Source: Nymphaea colorata
Lineage: Eukaryota; Streptophyta; Magnoliopsida; Nymphaeales; Nymphaeaceae
DNA: 64,000 nucleotides
Assembly: GCF_008831285.2 (NCBI RefSeq)
Contig: NC_045145.1
Location: forward strand, 24,304,802-24,368,801
Direction: 5' to 3'
Part shown: piece by piece, positions 1-11,949 of the stretch
Layout: each line of letters begins with the position of its first letter
Numbering within the stretch: the stretch's first letter is position 1
Position numbers and translations under genes: made by a program
Notes under the pieces: generated by a model
The model's database searches: none
What the model was told of the DNA's origin: nothing
What the model saw: the letters and a program-made list of their open reading frames with translations, nothing else

Positions 1-1120
1 AAACGATAAAGTATGGATAAAGCTCCCTCCCACAATCCCATTGATGCTCTCATTTCTTTTACACGTCCCTTGTTTTTATATATAAAATTTTAGTTGTTCA
101 ATGTATTTTTTTTATTTAGATTCATTTTGGCCTTACCCAAATTTGAGGTTGGATTTTTTGGCCCGTTCCTAAACGAAATCCTGGCTCCGCCACGGTGTGT
201 ATATATATAGTCTTTTCCACTTCGATTTTTCCCTTGTATATATAGGAATGTAGGGAGACCACTAATTTTCTTATTCATGAAATTTTAGGTCACTAGTCGG
301 CAATCAAGAATTTTGTGCTTTGCCAGTGGAGTGGATACGATAACGAAATAATGCATAACTACCCTTTTCCTGTCATTATCAATATTTTTGTCGCGTTTGT
401 GCGTCCATCTCAATCGTTTCCTGTGCATTTGTGGAAGATTTTCCTGTTCGTCCGAACAGAGAAACTCCCGCACAAGATCTTTTGTCCTGTAGTTCTAACA
501 TTGTCAAAAATATAGACCGTACTTTGAAACTGAGGGAAAAATATGTGATATTTTTTAAGATAATGATACAAGAAATCGATTCTACCAGCTAAAGTACCGT
601 TACGCTCATTTTGAGAATAGTTTTCTCACTTATGTTTTCTTTCTCATTATCTCACCCACATTATGTCTGTTGCCTTCATTCTTTTCTATCTTCAGAACAT
701 TCTCCCCATAAAGTCGTGTGTACTCTATCTATCTCAAGATGGATTACAAGCAAAAAATATAAAGAATATATGATCTGGACTTGGCCTGCAGTTGTATAAC
801 CAAACTAAATCCGAGTCTGATATCCAACTAGCTAAGATCTGAAAAGGGTAACGACCTGATTACATATGCATATTGGGTCTTATGTTAGATTCAAATTTGA
901 CGGCTAAAAGTAGGGGCCAAAACGAATTACATGAAATCTGATGAGATCGAATTCAATTAAGGCTGGATCCAATAGGGCTGATCCTTGGGCTCTAAGTCCT
1001 TACAACCTAAGAAATTGGCGACTCTGATTCCTACAGAAGACGAATATGCCAATTTAGAGTTCTCAAGAGAACCCCGTTGTTACCCTAGACCTCGAATCGA
1101 GGAGACTTATTTGTCAAGGG
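1..1120 (+). repeat. Block E, tail of an upstream duplicated unit
   Basis: This stretch is collinear with 58740-61610 and with parts of 39190-42520. Shared landmarks are the GACCACTAAT box before the short terminal exon, the run after ACTCCCGCACAAG near 465, and the TTACGCTCATTTTGAGA stretch near 600. Against the 58.7 kb copy it lacks about 1.9 kb between about 458 and 465, so it is a deletion derivative. Similarity stops near 1120. Positions 110-190 hold a short repeat ending in a GGCTCCGCCAC motif, also seen as loose relatives near 42500 and 61620. I found no intact gene apart from the short exon at 289. Confidence 0.75.
289..296 (+). CDS. Terminal coding exon of a fourth G-family membrane-protein gene (partial)
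   Basis: An acceptor (AATTTTAG) is followed by GTCACTAG. This matches the start of exon 2 in the three full copies of the family, at 3719 (minus), 39270 and 58823. In those copies the eight bases complete a Gly codon, add His and end in TAG. Exon 1 would lie before base 1 of this window, so the gene is inferred from the conserved acceptor, exon start and downstream sequence only. Whether an open exon 1 exists cannot be seen. Confidence 0.4.
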
Positions 1121-2224
1121 CAGAGCTGCATTTCTTTTGAAATCCCGGGACACTCGATGAATGGTTCAAATTCACCCCCAAAGGCGGTGGGATCCTTCCA
1201 AACGGGTGCCTTAGTGGGTGCGACCACCTGGCAGGGGCCGCCGAGCAGGTGCTACCGCCCATCACCTTTAGATGACGGCTACATATATTGCTTCAACTTT
1301 AGCTTTTATACTCTTGACAAAATGGAGAATGTGGAAAAAAGAAGGGGCCTCGCCCCCTCTTCATACCGAAATAAATGACTATCAGGTTTAACTTTTTCAC
1401 CATTTCAGGAGTTCCTCTTTTTACCGACTAAGGGAATTCTGGTTGGCACAATTTTTTTTTTTTTTTATACAAAGTAACATTTAACTATGCATATTGTGGC
1501 GTATGGTTATAATTAGGATCAAAATGGTGATAAGCCTGACATCCTACCAATTGAGACCTTTGTGGTTGTAGCGGGTGGGCCATTCCTGCCATTTCTTAGC
1601 TTTACAATGCAAACTCAAGGCCAACTGTTACTACTCGAGGCTCTTCCTCTGAGTGGAAGGGGGGATGATGCAGCGGCCTTAGTGGAAGAAGATGGTGTGA
1701 GCCAGAAAGTAACTGCGCCGCTCGCATGGGAAGAGTCTGCAGTCATCACCCTCGCTCGGCAGTCATCGCTTGTCACTCGAAGAGAGGCAGGAGGCCATGC
1801 GCAGGGAGAGCAGCTTCGTCTTCCAGCTCCTTAAATCAGAAGCCGGATAGTTAAATAAGGACCAGGGCCGGACCGGAGCTCAATATTCCAGGTACTCGAT
1901 ATTCCGGTTGTTCCATTCCATCCGTCGGATCTGTTCAAAAATATGGTAATAAATGGATCATAGGGCATCAGCAATGGTTTATAGAATGGTGTATGCCTGT
2001 ATGGTGCTTACAATGATGGTGTAAGATGCCTCTAAGAATGAGATTTGAAAAATATTTAGTCATCCTGTAGGTGCCACTGATTTCAAGAAAGATTTAGACT
2101 TAGTACTCAAATATTAAAATCTCTTCATAATAAGAATTTAGAAAAAAAGAGGAAGGAAGCTTCACTGAATGAGAGAAATGGGACTTGCGTCCACTATACG
2201 ATGTGGGGATGTGATTTCTCTTAC
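1121..2224. other. Decayed duplicated sequence with one small open frame
   Basis: No recognisable gene. The plus-strand frame at 1562-1834 (90 residues) is related at DNA level to the end of block C at about 9990-10250 and 51650-51910, which share a GAGAGCAGCTTC motif. In those copies the matching region is not open, so this is more likely repeat than gene. At 1150-1375 there is a GC-richer piece with a GGGGCCTCGCCCCC palindrome that I could not classify. Positions 1840-2160 show nothing recognisable. Confidence 0.4.
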
Positions 2225-2503
2225 CTGAGATGTAAAGCTCTGTAAGACCATTCCTCCACCTCTAAGGTCTTGATTTACATAAAGAAGCAAATATATCTGA
2301 GTTTTTAACGTGCAGCTGCCTACCAGCCGTCGACCCAACCAGGAGTGCCAACCCCTCAGGTCTTCTATAAAAACTGAAACCCATTTTTGTTGACGAATCA
2401 AACAAGATTGTCCATGATGATTAGCTAACATCAGATCTGATGCGTAACTAACAATAATTTCAAAACAGGAGCTCCCAGATGATTGTTGAAGATTTTCCAA
2501 TTT
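2225..2503 (-). pseudogene. Isolated exon of an unidentified host gene
   Basis: On the minus strand an acceptor (TTTTCTGCGTAG) at 2504 is followed by 279 bp, 93 codons in phase 0 with no stop, and then a strong donor (CAG then GTAAGAG) after 2225. The predicted peptide is mixed in composition and looks like a real protein segment. It carries motifs such as HHGQSCLIRQQK, FIEDLRGWHSWLG and LYVNQDLRGGG. I do not recognise the family. No neighbouring exon was found within about 2 kb on either side, so this is probably a captured or stranded exon rather than part of a complete gene. The open frame with both splice sites intact suggests recent arrival or chance preservation. Confidence 0.5.
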
Positions 2504-3705
2504 CTACGCAGAAAATAAGAAGTGCGTTTCAAAATGATGCCTGCCCTTTTATTATAAGAAGGGGCTGTCTCTGTGTGAGTTGGATCGCATTTTAGAGGCC
2601 TTTTCTGATCATAATCAAATTGCTTGTCAAAAATAGGTGATGGAATCAGTTGTTGTTGCTGTCTTTTTACGTTCTAAGTTCTTCGCTGCTCCCTGTAACT
2701 CTTTGATTTAAACTCTGAAAAAAGTAAAGGAGAAAAAACTCAAAATCATTCTAAAGAAAAAAAAAAAAAATTTTCCCCACAAATTGTCTATTTTTAGTCG
2801 CCCGACAATCTCCCTCCTCATCCCCCTTCCCCCTCTCCCCTCTCTGCTTGTACATCTAATTGTGGAAGCGACCCTAAAGAAGTATACATTTAATTTTGAA
2901 AATGGCCCTAAACCACACTCACTCCCTTTCCCCTCCGACTTTAGTTTCGAAACCGAGTATAAAGGGGCATTTGATAGCCTTGAGTTTTAATTCTAAAATT
3001 AAAATTTGGGAATGAAAATTCAGATCTAGTTCTCCTTTGTGTTTGACAGTCTGAAGTTTTTGTTCCAAATTTGAAGATAATGTATTCGATAAACGATAAA
3101 CTAAAATCATCAAATTGATGAATTAAAACCATCATGACATTGTGCCCTGAAGAAAATGAGAAATTCTAAAGTTTTGAAATCAAAATTCCGTATTAATGAT
3201 ACAATAGCAATTTTGGAATTTTGATTCAATGGTAAGCCCATAGTTCATGAATCAAAATTCTTTGTATTGATAGATGATATAATTCATTTATGTATTATTA
3301 CTTATTATTGTTTAAATGTTTTTTTTTTCATTCGATTTGTATGAGATGTAATTGCATTTGTTTGCTACCATGGATACACATTAAATAATAGTAGAGAAAC
3401 AAGATCTATTTTTGCAGAAAGGATTGAAAACTTGCCCATTTTTTCATCAAATTTTGTGCCATAACTCTATTTATGATAGAAGTGGCATTACTCTTAATCA
3501 ATTTCATACATCATAGTACAAATTTGCTATTAGTGATCTATTTTTCCTCATGGAACCTTTAGAGGATTACTTACACCAACTTTACGTTTATTCTTTGCTG
3601 TCTGCTACTGGTCCGCATCCATGCATGAAAAAGGGTAGTTATGTGTTATTTCGCAACACAGTGTTGCCACCAACCGAATCCCCTGGTAAAGTAAAACCGT
3701 TCAAT
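2504..3705. other. AT-rich intergenic DNA with a possible MITE
   Basis: No gene is visible. At about 2962-3235 the sequence opens with GGGGCATTTGATAGCC, reminiscent of the PIF-like ends of the two larger elements in this window, and closes with GGTAAGCCC. The inner 20-30 bp at each end are partly complementary, but no clean target duplication can be seen. Positions 3580-3705 lie just downstream of the first G gene. Confidence 0.3.
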
Positions 3706-3711
3706 TACCCA

Positions 3712-3765
3712 CTAGTGACCTGAAATTTCACGAAAAAGAATATTAGTGGTCTTCCTACAACCGTA

Positions 3766-3799
<34 letters not shown>

Positions 3800-4653
3800 A
3801 GTGATTCAATCTACCAAAATCCAAGTTATTGGGAAAATAACTATATATTAAATGAAAGTTGTTCGAAATTTATTCTGTAGATTGAATTTTATAACACGAT
3901 TGGGAAAAAAAGGCTACTAATTCCACCCAGAAACTTGGGTGAAATAGAAGGATCTTTCGAAAATTTTATGAAGAGAATTTGATGAAAAATTTGTGAAAAA
4001 AAAATGAATAATAATTCCATCCAAAAATTGGGTGCAATAGACACATCTTTTCAAAAATGTATAGAGAGATGAAATTAAGAAAGGAGGAGATGGAGATTAG
4101 ACTCATCTATACCTTGTGGTAGTTGAAGGATGATGAGATGAGCCACGCATGTTCCGACAACAATCATCAAAGAGAGTTGCATAAGGACTATAGAAATCTT
4201 CATAATTTGGTTTCGACAACCCTCATTAGTTCCAAGCCCCAAAAGAGGGGCAAATATTGAGAGCACATGCATAGAGAGAAAGAACGAAAGTGTGAGCAAG
4301 CAAAGCACCAAAATCAAAGGGAAGACAAGCCAATCTGTCGGTAGCTTCTCCACGAAGCAAATCTGCAGAAGACTAAAAATACCAGAGAACTGTATGGGCA
4401 TACAGATCTTTACCACAAACTTAAGTGGGAAACCCTCCTCCCTCTGGTTCATCGTCGAAGAGGAACTGTGCATCAAATGTCCGGGAGTGACCTCTATGTT
4501 TACTTCTGAGCTTGAATGTAAAGGCCCAGGCACAATTTCCTGCTGCTGCATTGTTGTGGAGGGAGGCATAGGTGTTGCACCATCAAAATGTGACATAACT
4601 ATCACAATGGCTTTATGCCATAAGCCTTTTAGAAGAGAAACAATTATAGACAT
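3712..4653 (-). CDS. G-family small membrane protein, copy 1 (two exons)
   Basis: Model: exon 1 from 4653 down to 4113, intron 4112-3720, exon 2 from 3719 to 3712. This gives 182 residues. An in-frame ATG at 4671 also exists, but 4653 is chosen because the AGTAAAATG context matches the starts of the other two copies. Order in the protein: conserved SLLKGLWHK near the N-terminus, a Pro/Gln-rich linker (TPMPPSTTMQQQEIV), a Ser-rich stretch, QICFVEKLPTDW, a hydrophobic segment (about residues 105-130, FPLILVLCLLTLSFF) and a second one near the C-terminus (VLMQLSLMIVVGTCVAHLIIL). I infer two membrane helices. The donor is CAAG then GTATAG; the acceptor is ATTTCAG. The 393 bp intron holds only a TG/TA microsatellite. 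The family is not one I recognise. It is likely expressed or recently so, since frame and splice sites are intact. Confidence 0.6.
3765..3799. repeat. (TG)n(TA)n microsatellite in intron of G copy 1
   Basis: A TG run is followed by a TA run of about 22 bp. The introns of G copies 2 and 3 hold much longer TA arrays at comparable positions before exon 2. Confidence 0.9.
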
Positions 4654-4711
4654 TTTACTGTCGTCTGGCACTGCAGAAACCTACAAAGCAAGGTTGGATG
4701 CTTTTAATTAA

Positions 4712-6170
4712 TTGGACATGTTCTTAGTGAAATAAAATCTGAAGTTACTGTTTTGAAAATATCAGCAACTGATGCGGAGTATGGCAATTAGTCAAAATCT
4801 TTCTCTGCATAAACATGACGAGAAACCACTAATTGTTGAAATCTTATGAGGGTCTAAAATTATGTATAAAGTCAATTCATGTGTAAAATTATGTCAGTAA
4901 TTTAAAATTAATTGGCCCGCATTTTTCCGCTTATAAAAGTCCTATTTACAGAGAAAAGATAATTGGATTTTTTTTTCAATTTTAGAAAAATAACTGACTA
5001 TCTATTGTACTAAGGGGCACACTAACACGAGTACTTTTCCTCGTTCACCAACTAAACTTATGTCTGCCAAAACTGAACTTGTCTGACTCATGAAAAACAA
5101 GATATGGAATGTGGAAAATTTCGACAGTTCTCACGATATCCCCGCACAGGTGTTAGCATGAGAGTGGCCCATGTCTGGGCTCCAGTTGTTGGCGAGTCGG
5201 AAGTGTAGATTATGTAATGAAAGTTACACGTATAGCCATTGAGTCGGTAACTATTTTTTAACAAAAAAGTGACTGTCCAGATCAAAAACTACATCTTTTT
5301 CTTTGTCACGAGATAAAAATGTTACCATAAATTACTAGATTGTTTCATTCTTTGCAAGTATTGATTCATGGGACGAAATTTTAAAAAATAACTCACTCAA
5401 TTGCGGGAAAAAATGATGTCATTAAACTGCCTGGATTGCACGTAAAAATGAAATTTTTAATTATAAATTCAAACGTAAGTAAGCTTTAAATGTGGCACAC
5501 TTCTGTTTAGACTGAGATGTTATAAATTCTTGTTATTTGTCAAAGTCATAAGTGATTTCAGCGCTAATTCATATCAACAGATCGTACGCCTATTCTTTCA
5601 GATTTAACCAAGCAAAGCCGAACAATTGAGATTTTAGAAATATATTTTTACATAATCTTGTAGATAAGGGGTTGTATAAGATCGTCGAAGACAGCATCAG
5701 GCAGTATCTTGTTTCAAAATATTAGCAATCAGAATTGGATAGTGTCCGAACCGGTTTAGTTAGTGTTGCTTTTAAACTGGAAAATATAAAAACTTGAACT
5801 TTTTAAACATTCAAGGAAAATAGAATCAACGATAAGTGGACAACTAGCCTCCCTGCGAAGTTGGAAACTCTTTTATTTGTCGTTGGGAGATGCACCGTTG
5901 AACTAATTAGCTCTGCTTATGTAATCTATCCATCCCCCGTCATTATAACATCGCCATCACCTAGCATTTTGTTCCCTCAATTTTAGACGGATACTTTGGT
6001 TTAGTCCATACAAATGGAACCTAACCATACATGTCCTCCAATTATATCTTCTAAATCGTCCACACTAACAATCCATCCTTCTCCCCCAAAGGGAAACTTT
6101 AGTAAATAACCAAATATAATATTTAGACTAAGGGTCAAGTTGGTAATTCTTCTTACATCTCCACCGTGAG
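4712..6170. other. AT-rich intergenic DNA
   Basis: Only short, low-quality open frames occur here. I saw no transposon ends, RNA gene or protein motif. The part just upstream of G copy 1 (4700-4900) would hold its promoter. It does not obviously resemble the CT-rich leaders of copies 2 and 3. Confidence 0.4.
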
Positions 6171-6173
6171 GAG

Positions 6174-6388
6174 CTCAGGTATCATATACGCCCCCAAAAT
6201 AAAGAGCCTTGAACACTAGGAGAAAAGTGCCAGGGGCCCAAGTATCATATACGTTCCCAAAATAAAGAGCCTTGAACACTAGGAGGAAAGCGCCAGGGGC
6301 CAGGTATCATATACGCCCCAAAATAAAGAGCCTTGAACACTAAGAGAAAAGCACTTAGACCTAACAAGAAAAGCACTTAGACCTAACA
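6174..6388. repeat. Tandem repeat, about 65 bp unit in three copies
   Basis: The motif GGTATCATATACGCCCC followed by AAAATAAAGAGCCTTGAACA recurs three times between 6177 and 6345 with small changes. It is followed by a second, roughly 22 bp repeat (AAAAGCACTTAGACCTAACA) present twice. No coding potential. Confidence 0.85.
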
Positions 6389-6523
6389 AGATTAAGTGAA
6401 TGCCCAAAATTATGGTCATTTTATTTTTGTCTTTCCATAAATAACCGAAGAATGGAAATGATTCATCTAAACCATCTAAACCACTTACCTGTATCCAATA
6501 TGCGGACACGCTTATTTAGATAA

Positions 6524-6928
6524 GATGTCACAATGGTACCGGTATGGGTACGGATATGGGTACGGGGGTACGAGTACGACATTTTTTAAAATCTTGGTAC
6601 GGGTACAGCGACTATTATATATAATTAATTCAAAAAAATAATTATTATATATAATTAAACCACAAGTTGTAACAAAAATGCCAATAAAAAGAGGCTCATA
6701 ATGAATAAATTATCAATGTTTTATCTTGTTAATGAGACTTCTTATGTTAAAGTATAAAAAAAACAAAAAAAAAATGAAGAATAAGTAATTTTTTTGACTT
6801 TTTTTAGTTATAATGCAGTTTGGATCTGGATCCAACCCGAATCTAGATCCAAACGTACCACGTACCACTACTGACGTACCACCGTACCTGTACGGGTACG
6901 TCACTAAAAGTGGCGTACACTGTGACAT
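6524..6928. mobile_element. TIR element with GTAC-hexamer ends, copy a
   Basis: The left end reads AGATGTCACAATGGTACCGG and continues as tandem GGGTACGG-type hexamers. The right end is the inverse: GTACC repeats, then a terminus reading ATGTCACAGTG on the minus strand. The core is very AT-rich. The same design (TATGTCAC-like tip, then GGTACG or GGTGCG hexamers) recurs at 18636, 19343, 54853 and 63085. It has no coding capacity, so it is a non-autonomous element; the superfamily is uncertain. Confidence 0.55.
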
Positions 6929-6995
6929 GATTCTGGCTCAATAACCACCATCGATATACCACTGTGACATGATTCTGGCTCAATAACCACCATCC
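6919..6995. repeat. Direct repeat at the right end of the GTAC element
   Basis: The stretch ACTGTGACATGATTCTGGCT with its continuation occurs twice with a 42 bp period, at 6919 and 6961. The first copy overlaps the element terminus. Confidence 0.8.
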
Positions 6996-7019
6996 ACATA
7001 GTCCTTTGCACAGGGCTTT

Positions 7020-7800
7020 TTTTAGATTCGTGGGATGAAATCAAGAAAACGAAAGAAGCCACGGTAGCGCGACTGCGGAAGAAATCATCCGCATAATCAA
7101 GACTCAAAGAACTCAAGAGCCTGGGTCCGCTCCTTTCCTTTCTAATCCCCGTGCCTACGTTGCCAAAGCAATCGCACGCCGACACTAAAATGAAACCCCC
7201 AAAAACGTTCAGGCGCTGTCAACGAAGAACCCCTCCCATAAAGAACCGAGATCTGCACACGGACAATCGTAAAAAGAAGCGAAACCCAAAAAAAACGCAG
7301 TCTGAGGCTCACCTTGGGGTCTGCTGCCGGAAACGCGAACCGGCGACCCCGATTCAGCAACGCAATGCCGGAGTCGAGGCGGACTCTAGGCAGGAGAAGC
7401 CAATGAAGAAGAAGGAGAAGTGGGAGGAAACATGAGGTGGGGGGAAGCCAAGATGTAGATGGAGGGGTATATGTAGGTGGAGGGGGTAGCAGTAGACGGC
7501 GCACGGACATCGTAAAAAGAAGCGAAAGCCAAAAAAGACGCAGTCAGAGGCTCACCTTGGGGTCTGCTGCCGGAAACGCGAAAGCTGCCAGGCCAAATTC
7601 CGGCGACCCCGTCAGCAACCCAATGCCGAAGTCAGGCGGACTCTAGGCAGCAGAAGCAGCTAATGAAGAAGAAGGAGAAGTGAGGGCCTCGGACAAAACG
7701 TTGTCGTTGGCTGCCAGAAGCAAGGAAGACGAAGGAGAAGTGAGGGCGTCGGACAAAAGAGCGAAGCGTCGCTAGTATGGAGGGCGTGAAGAGGGCGTGA
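7020..7800 (-). repeat. 244 bp tandem duplication containing a first-exon-like sequence
   Basis: The segment starting at 7258 (CACGGACAATCGTAAAAAG) is repeated from 7502 with indels, and a shorter third piece lies at 7680-7760. On the minus strand each copy has a CT-rich, Leu/Pro-rich open stretch ending in CAGACCCCAAG followed by GTGAGC, a good splice donor. That resembles the leader or first exon of a gene, duplicated in tandem. The minus frame 7510-7142 runs through one donor unspliced, so I do not treat it as a protein. GC content is clearly above its surroundings. No product is recognised. Confidence 0.45.
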
Positions 7801-8879
7801 AGCACCCATATATACCAATCTAATGTAGGGACATTTCAGTCAATTTAAAAAAAAAATGGACAATTTAGAGATTTCAAAATTTGGTGATACGCTCATCAAT
7901 GATGGAGGAAGGGAAGGAGACGGCAGAGAGAGACAGGATGCCATTTCGTCCCCTTCCCCTTTTCTAATTTGGTGAATGGTTGGGTGGGAAAACAAAATAT
8001 TTTCCACCTCATTGGCTGACTACGGCTGCTGTTCTGTTGTGGGGCTCGAGACTTGTCGTGGGGCCGAGACTTGTAGTGTAGTGGGGCTCGACTCAAGTTT
8101 GGCGTGGATAACGCATAATATTCGACTTGAATGACCAAGTTCAAGGAAAGCTTAAAGGGAGCTTTGATGCGCTGGCGTGGGCAGTCTACACGTACCTCCG
8201 CTACTATGTCATTGTTTTCTTCTGCCTGTTTTTGGGAATATAGTGATGTAAACCCGATCACCTTCGATATTCTAAACAACACTCCATTCTTTCCCATGCT
8301 TTGGTCAAACTTCGTATGGAAATAAATCTACATGATTCACTGTTTAAAAATATAATAAATTCCGGATTGGCAGCAAGCATTTCCCATTTTATGGTCAATC
8401 GTGAGTTCAACTTCATAAAAAATGAATTTACATGTGGGTCATTAGGTAAGAATCTAACTTTGTGATTGATAGAATTCATGTGTTTGACTTGTCACAAAGA
8501 ATACATGATTGAGTGAAGGCATCTTCAAATTTTGTGCAAAGACTTATTTCCCATATTCTTTTCATTTTTGCTTGGAGGCATAACTCAGATGGCTGGACTT
8601 AGCTCAAAATCTGTAGGAGGTTATACTCTTGTACCATAAGAAGAATGGGTACTACATACAGGTTGAAGCAGGCCAAGATCTGACCATCTATGCTGATGCA
8701 ACTTTGGATTCAAAGGGTCAAAGGAATGACCAAAACTTCGGCTCTTACCTACCCAAATGGTGTGAAGCAGGCCAATATCTTTCTATTTTCTTTTTAAAGA
8801 CAATTTTTTTCCTTTCCTCACTTTTTTTTTGTTGTAGTTCTATCAATACTTTTTTTTCTTTGTTGTAGTTATATCAACC
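7801..8879. other. Intergenic DNA, nothing recognised
   Basis: The stretch holds short frames only. A piece near 8235-8270 (ATATAGTGATGTAAACC) recurs near 55812, so this too is duplicated material. Poly-T tracts lie at 8800-8870. Confidence 0.35.
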
Positions 8880-10260
8880 ACCCAAACACGACAGAACCTG
8901 ACGGGTACACATGACTTGCAATTATAATTTATGAGGAAAAACAGAAATAATCTTTCCAACGACTTTCATCAAAAGCGACCATGTGGCCTTACTAAAGGGA
9001 GAACAAGTTGAAAGTTTCAACATTTAAGTGAAAGATCGAACGTTTAAGAGAATTGCAGAGGTGTATTACTAGTCCTGTGTAGAATGCAGAACAACTTGAA
9101 AGTTTAATATTTTGTAGAAGTGGAGAGGTTTATTATTAGTTCTGCGCACAATACTTTTTACTAGCTTGCTCCTAATTGTTCTACCGTCGGCGCAGAATAT
9201 CACAGTTCCCTCATCCTGAGTTGTCGCACTTTGCGTGAGTCGATCACTGGCCATGCCATTCCTCCTAATTTTTTGCACTCCCGTGGACTCATTTTAAATA
9301 ATTTTAATAGGAAGTTAATTTCATAAGAGCATTAGCTATAAGAAAATCAATTAACCCATTGGAATATTTAGAAGTCCGACCAGATCAGCTTCTGTTTGAC
9401 TATTTCCTGTTCGTAAAATATTTTTTGGTTTCAAGAAAATTATTTGGATCTATTTTTTAGAAAAAACTAGTGACAATATTATCGTACTGCGGAATATTTA
9501 GAAGCACAATATTGGATGACTGATATTGTGATATCAACCCTCATGAAAAAAAAAAACTCACCCCCACAATTTTCTTGAATATAATGAGTACTGTCCTCGT
9601 CAAAACTAGCCTACAATACAAATGACTTATATAAACTTTCGATGCAACCCCGTTGGGAGATGTGGTTCTCTACCTTTATTAAAATATAGTATAGCAGGTG
9701 GATTTCAACGGCACTTTGGTAGCTTGCCAGAACATTAATTAATTATTAGACAAGAGACTACACGGCTGCTGAGTGTGAGTAGCGTACAAAACCAAAGTTA
9801 AATCTGACTATACGGTTGCTGGTTTGTTCAATTATTTTCATTCTTTATTAATAAAATGGTGGGGAGCTTTTCATCATTTCACACTCACTTTGACGATCAA
9901 CACTCCTTTCTTGTTGACTAGCCAGAAAATATATCAGTGACTGTACGGGCATGCATCTGCCCTAAAGTTTGGTTGTAAATTTGCCTCGTGGTGCAGCAGT
10001 GGCCGCACAAGCTGCTAAAGGGAAGGGCTAAAGATGAAGCCTGAAAACTTAAGGTCAACTGTATCTACTGAGCTAAGTGGGAAGGGGGTGATGTTGATGG
10101 TGTCATTGAAGGTGTGAGCTAGAAATAGTTAAGGACCGTATTGCACTCAGCCTGCATGTCTCCGCAGTGAGAGCAGCTTCGCCTTCCACCTCCAGAAATC
10201 TGAGGCCAGATGGTCACCGAGCACGTATGGAGCTCAATTTTCTAGGTAAAACCTTAAGCT
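8880..10260 (+). repeat. Block C, copy 1
   Basis: Collinear with 50880-51930 and, for its middle part, with 31860-32350. Shared landmarks are CAGAACCTGACGGG, TTCCAACGACTTTCATC, the TTCTGCGCACAATAC stretch, and the final GAGAGCAGCTTC and AAAACCTTAAGCTTAA. The 51 kb copy lacks about 320 bp present here (about 9440-9765). No intact frame is shared by all copies, so I regard the block as non-coding or fully decayed. Confidence 0.8.
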
Positions 10261-10659
10261 TAATTTCCGTATGCATATTATGGTTGCTCTATTCCATTAA
10301 TTGGGTTTGTTCCCTAATTCAATTGCTCATCAACTCTCACATGAATTGCCAACCGGCCGTGCCACCACGGTCTTATTAAACTCTCACATAAATGGTTCCC
10401 TACCTTCTTATTTATAATGTACCGCCACCACCGTCTCTGTTTAGGTGGCTGGCTACATACTAGAATTTAAATTTCCTGTTAGGAAACGTTTGTTTTTTTG
10501 ACATATTTGAGGGGATCATGGGGCAATTTTTTTTAAAAAAAATTGTATATTACAATTTATGTTTTTGAAAAAACTAATTGAATTTCTCAGGAAAATCTTA
10601 TATAAAATTTGATTTTTAGGGAAATATGAAAATTGGCCACCTCAGAGACAAGTGGGACC

Positions 10660-11945
10660 CGTATTGAATACAACATCTAGGGGCATGATTGTATCTGAAT
10701 AGAATCCCATTAATTTGACAAAATAGGTTTCAAACCACTTGCATGGCTAATAACATGATCTTTTGTCCATACAAATTTCATGAAATGGCTAATTTGTCTA
10801 TCTTCATAGGTGTAATGTTCACTAGGCAACCTGAATGCCATCATCCAATGACTAGTTACTTGGTTTATCACGTGCTTGCCTAAGCATATTCTCTCCAAAC
10901 TAGACAATAAATGACCTTCCCAACCAACCAATCAAGTATCTGCTGCATTATTTAGCAATTCCTCATATTGGAACATGTTGAGCGTCCCCACAAAAGAGGC
11001 AAGACTAGATAGGACAATGGGAGACACATCTTCGGACATCCCAACAAATTGAATATATTTTCAATATGTGTTTCTACACATGAAAAGAAATAAAAATAGA
11101 TTTTTTAGGGTTAAACCAAAGCCCTGGTTTCTCCATAAATTCCTATAGATACAAATCTTAAATATGGACAATTGACTCTAACTCTCCCCTCCAACAAATT
11201 ATCATGTTATCAGCCTAATAAAGACCCAGGTCTAATAGTCTAATCCCACAAAGTTCGGCATCCATATAGATGTTTTCTCACTTTCCTGCCTCAATCTCAT
11301 AGAGAAAATTTCAATGAAGAGAATAAAAAGCACTGGGGACATTGTGTCCCCCTTCTCCTACTTTATCTCTAAAAAACTTTCTATCTCTACCATCTATATA
11401 TCACCCCTGCAAATATAGCCTATGATATACATACTGTTTTCTCTGTTAAATCATTGTAAAATTTCGAATGATTTAGAACAAGTTTCAAAATATCCATTTC
11501 ACTTTATTATAAGCTTTAGTGATGTCTAATTTTAGTAAATCAATTGACTAGAACTATTCTCGAAGCAGTAACTAATTTATGAAACAGGAAAATCTATTCT
11601 TGAATGACCTTGTCAAGGATGAAAACTCCATGGTCCAAGCTTATAGCTATTGCCATGACCTATGTCATCCTACGACAATCACTTTATATACAATTATGCA
11701 AAGAAATAAGGCAGAAATCTTTTATGTTTATTCCACATTGCATCTCTAGAATAAGAATAAGATATGTGTAGTTCACCATTTTCACCAACTTGCTACTCTT
11801 ACAAAGTGGTTTAAAACAACTTCACTGATATTTTTCCCACTATATGCCAACACTTTTTGTAGAATTAAGCTAGAAATTCAACTAGACCAAGTGCTTTGTT
11901 ACTCTTCATACTGAAACTTGCCATTTTTACTCCCTCTATATTTTG
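10660..11945 (-). pseudogene. L1-type LINE ORF2 remnant (reverse transcriptase and following domain)
   Basis: Translated on the minus strand in shifting frames, the segment shows the hallmarks of plant L1 ORF2 in order. These are a KSNKALG-like start of the polymerase region (about 11920), a DFCPISL-like motif (about 11720), a KAYNKVKW motif, then GDPMSPVLFILFIE (about 11330-11290), the decayed catalytic-site region, and WEGHLLSSLERICLGKHVIN (about 10920). Many stops and frameshifts make it dead. The same 3' piece occurs at 33165-33560. The poly-A end is not clear. Confidence 0.75.
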
Positions 11946-11949
11946 TAGT

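Noticed and set aside
4292-4711. 139-residue plus-strand frame
   Set aside because: It is the antisense shadow of exon 1 of G copy 1. The minus frame is the one conserved in the other two copies.
6174-6388. CRISPR-like array
   Set aside because: The repeats are contiguous tandem copies without unique spacers, and the sequence is plant nuclear DNA.
8629-8868. 79-residue plus-strand frame
   Set aside because: It ends in translation of poly-T tracts and has no recognisable domain or conserved counterpart.
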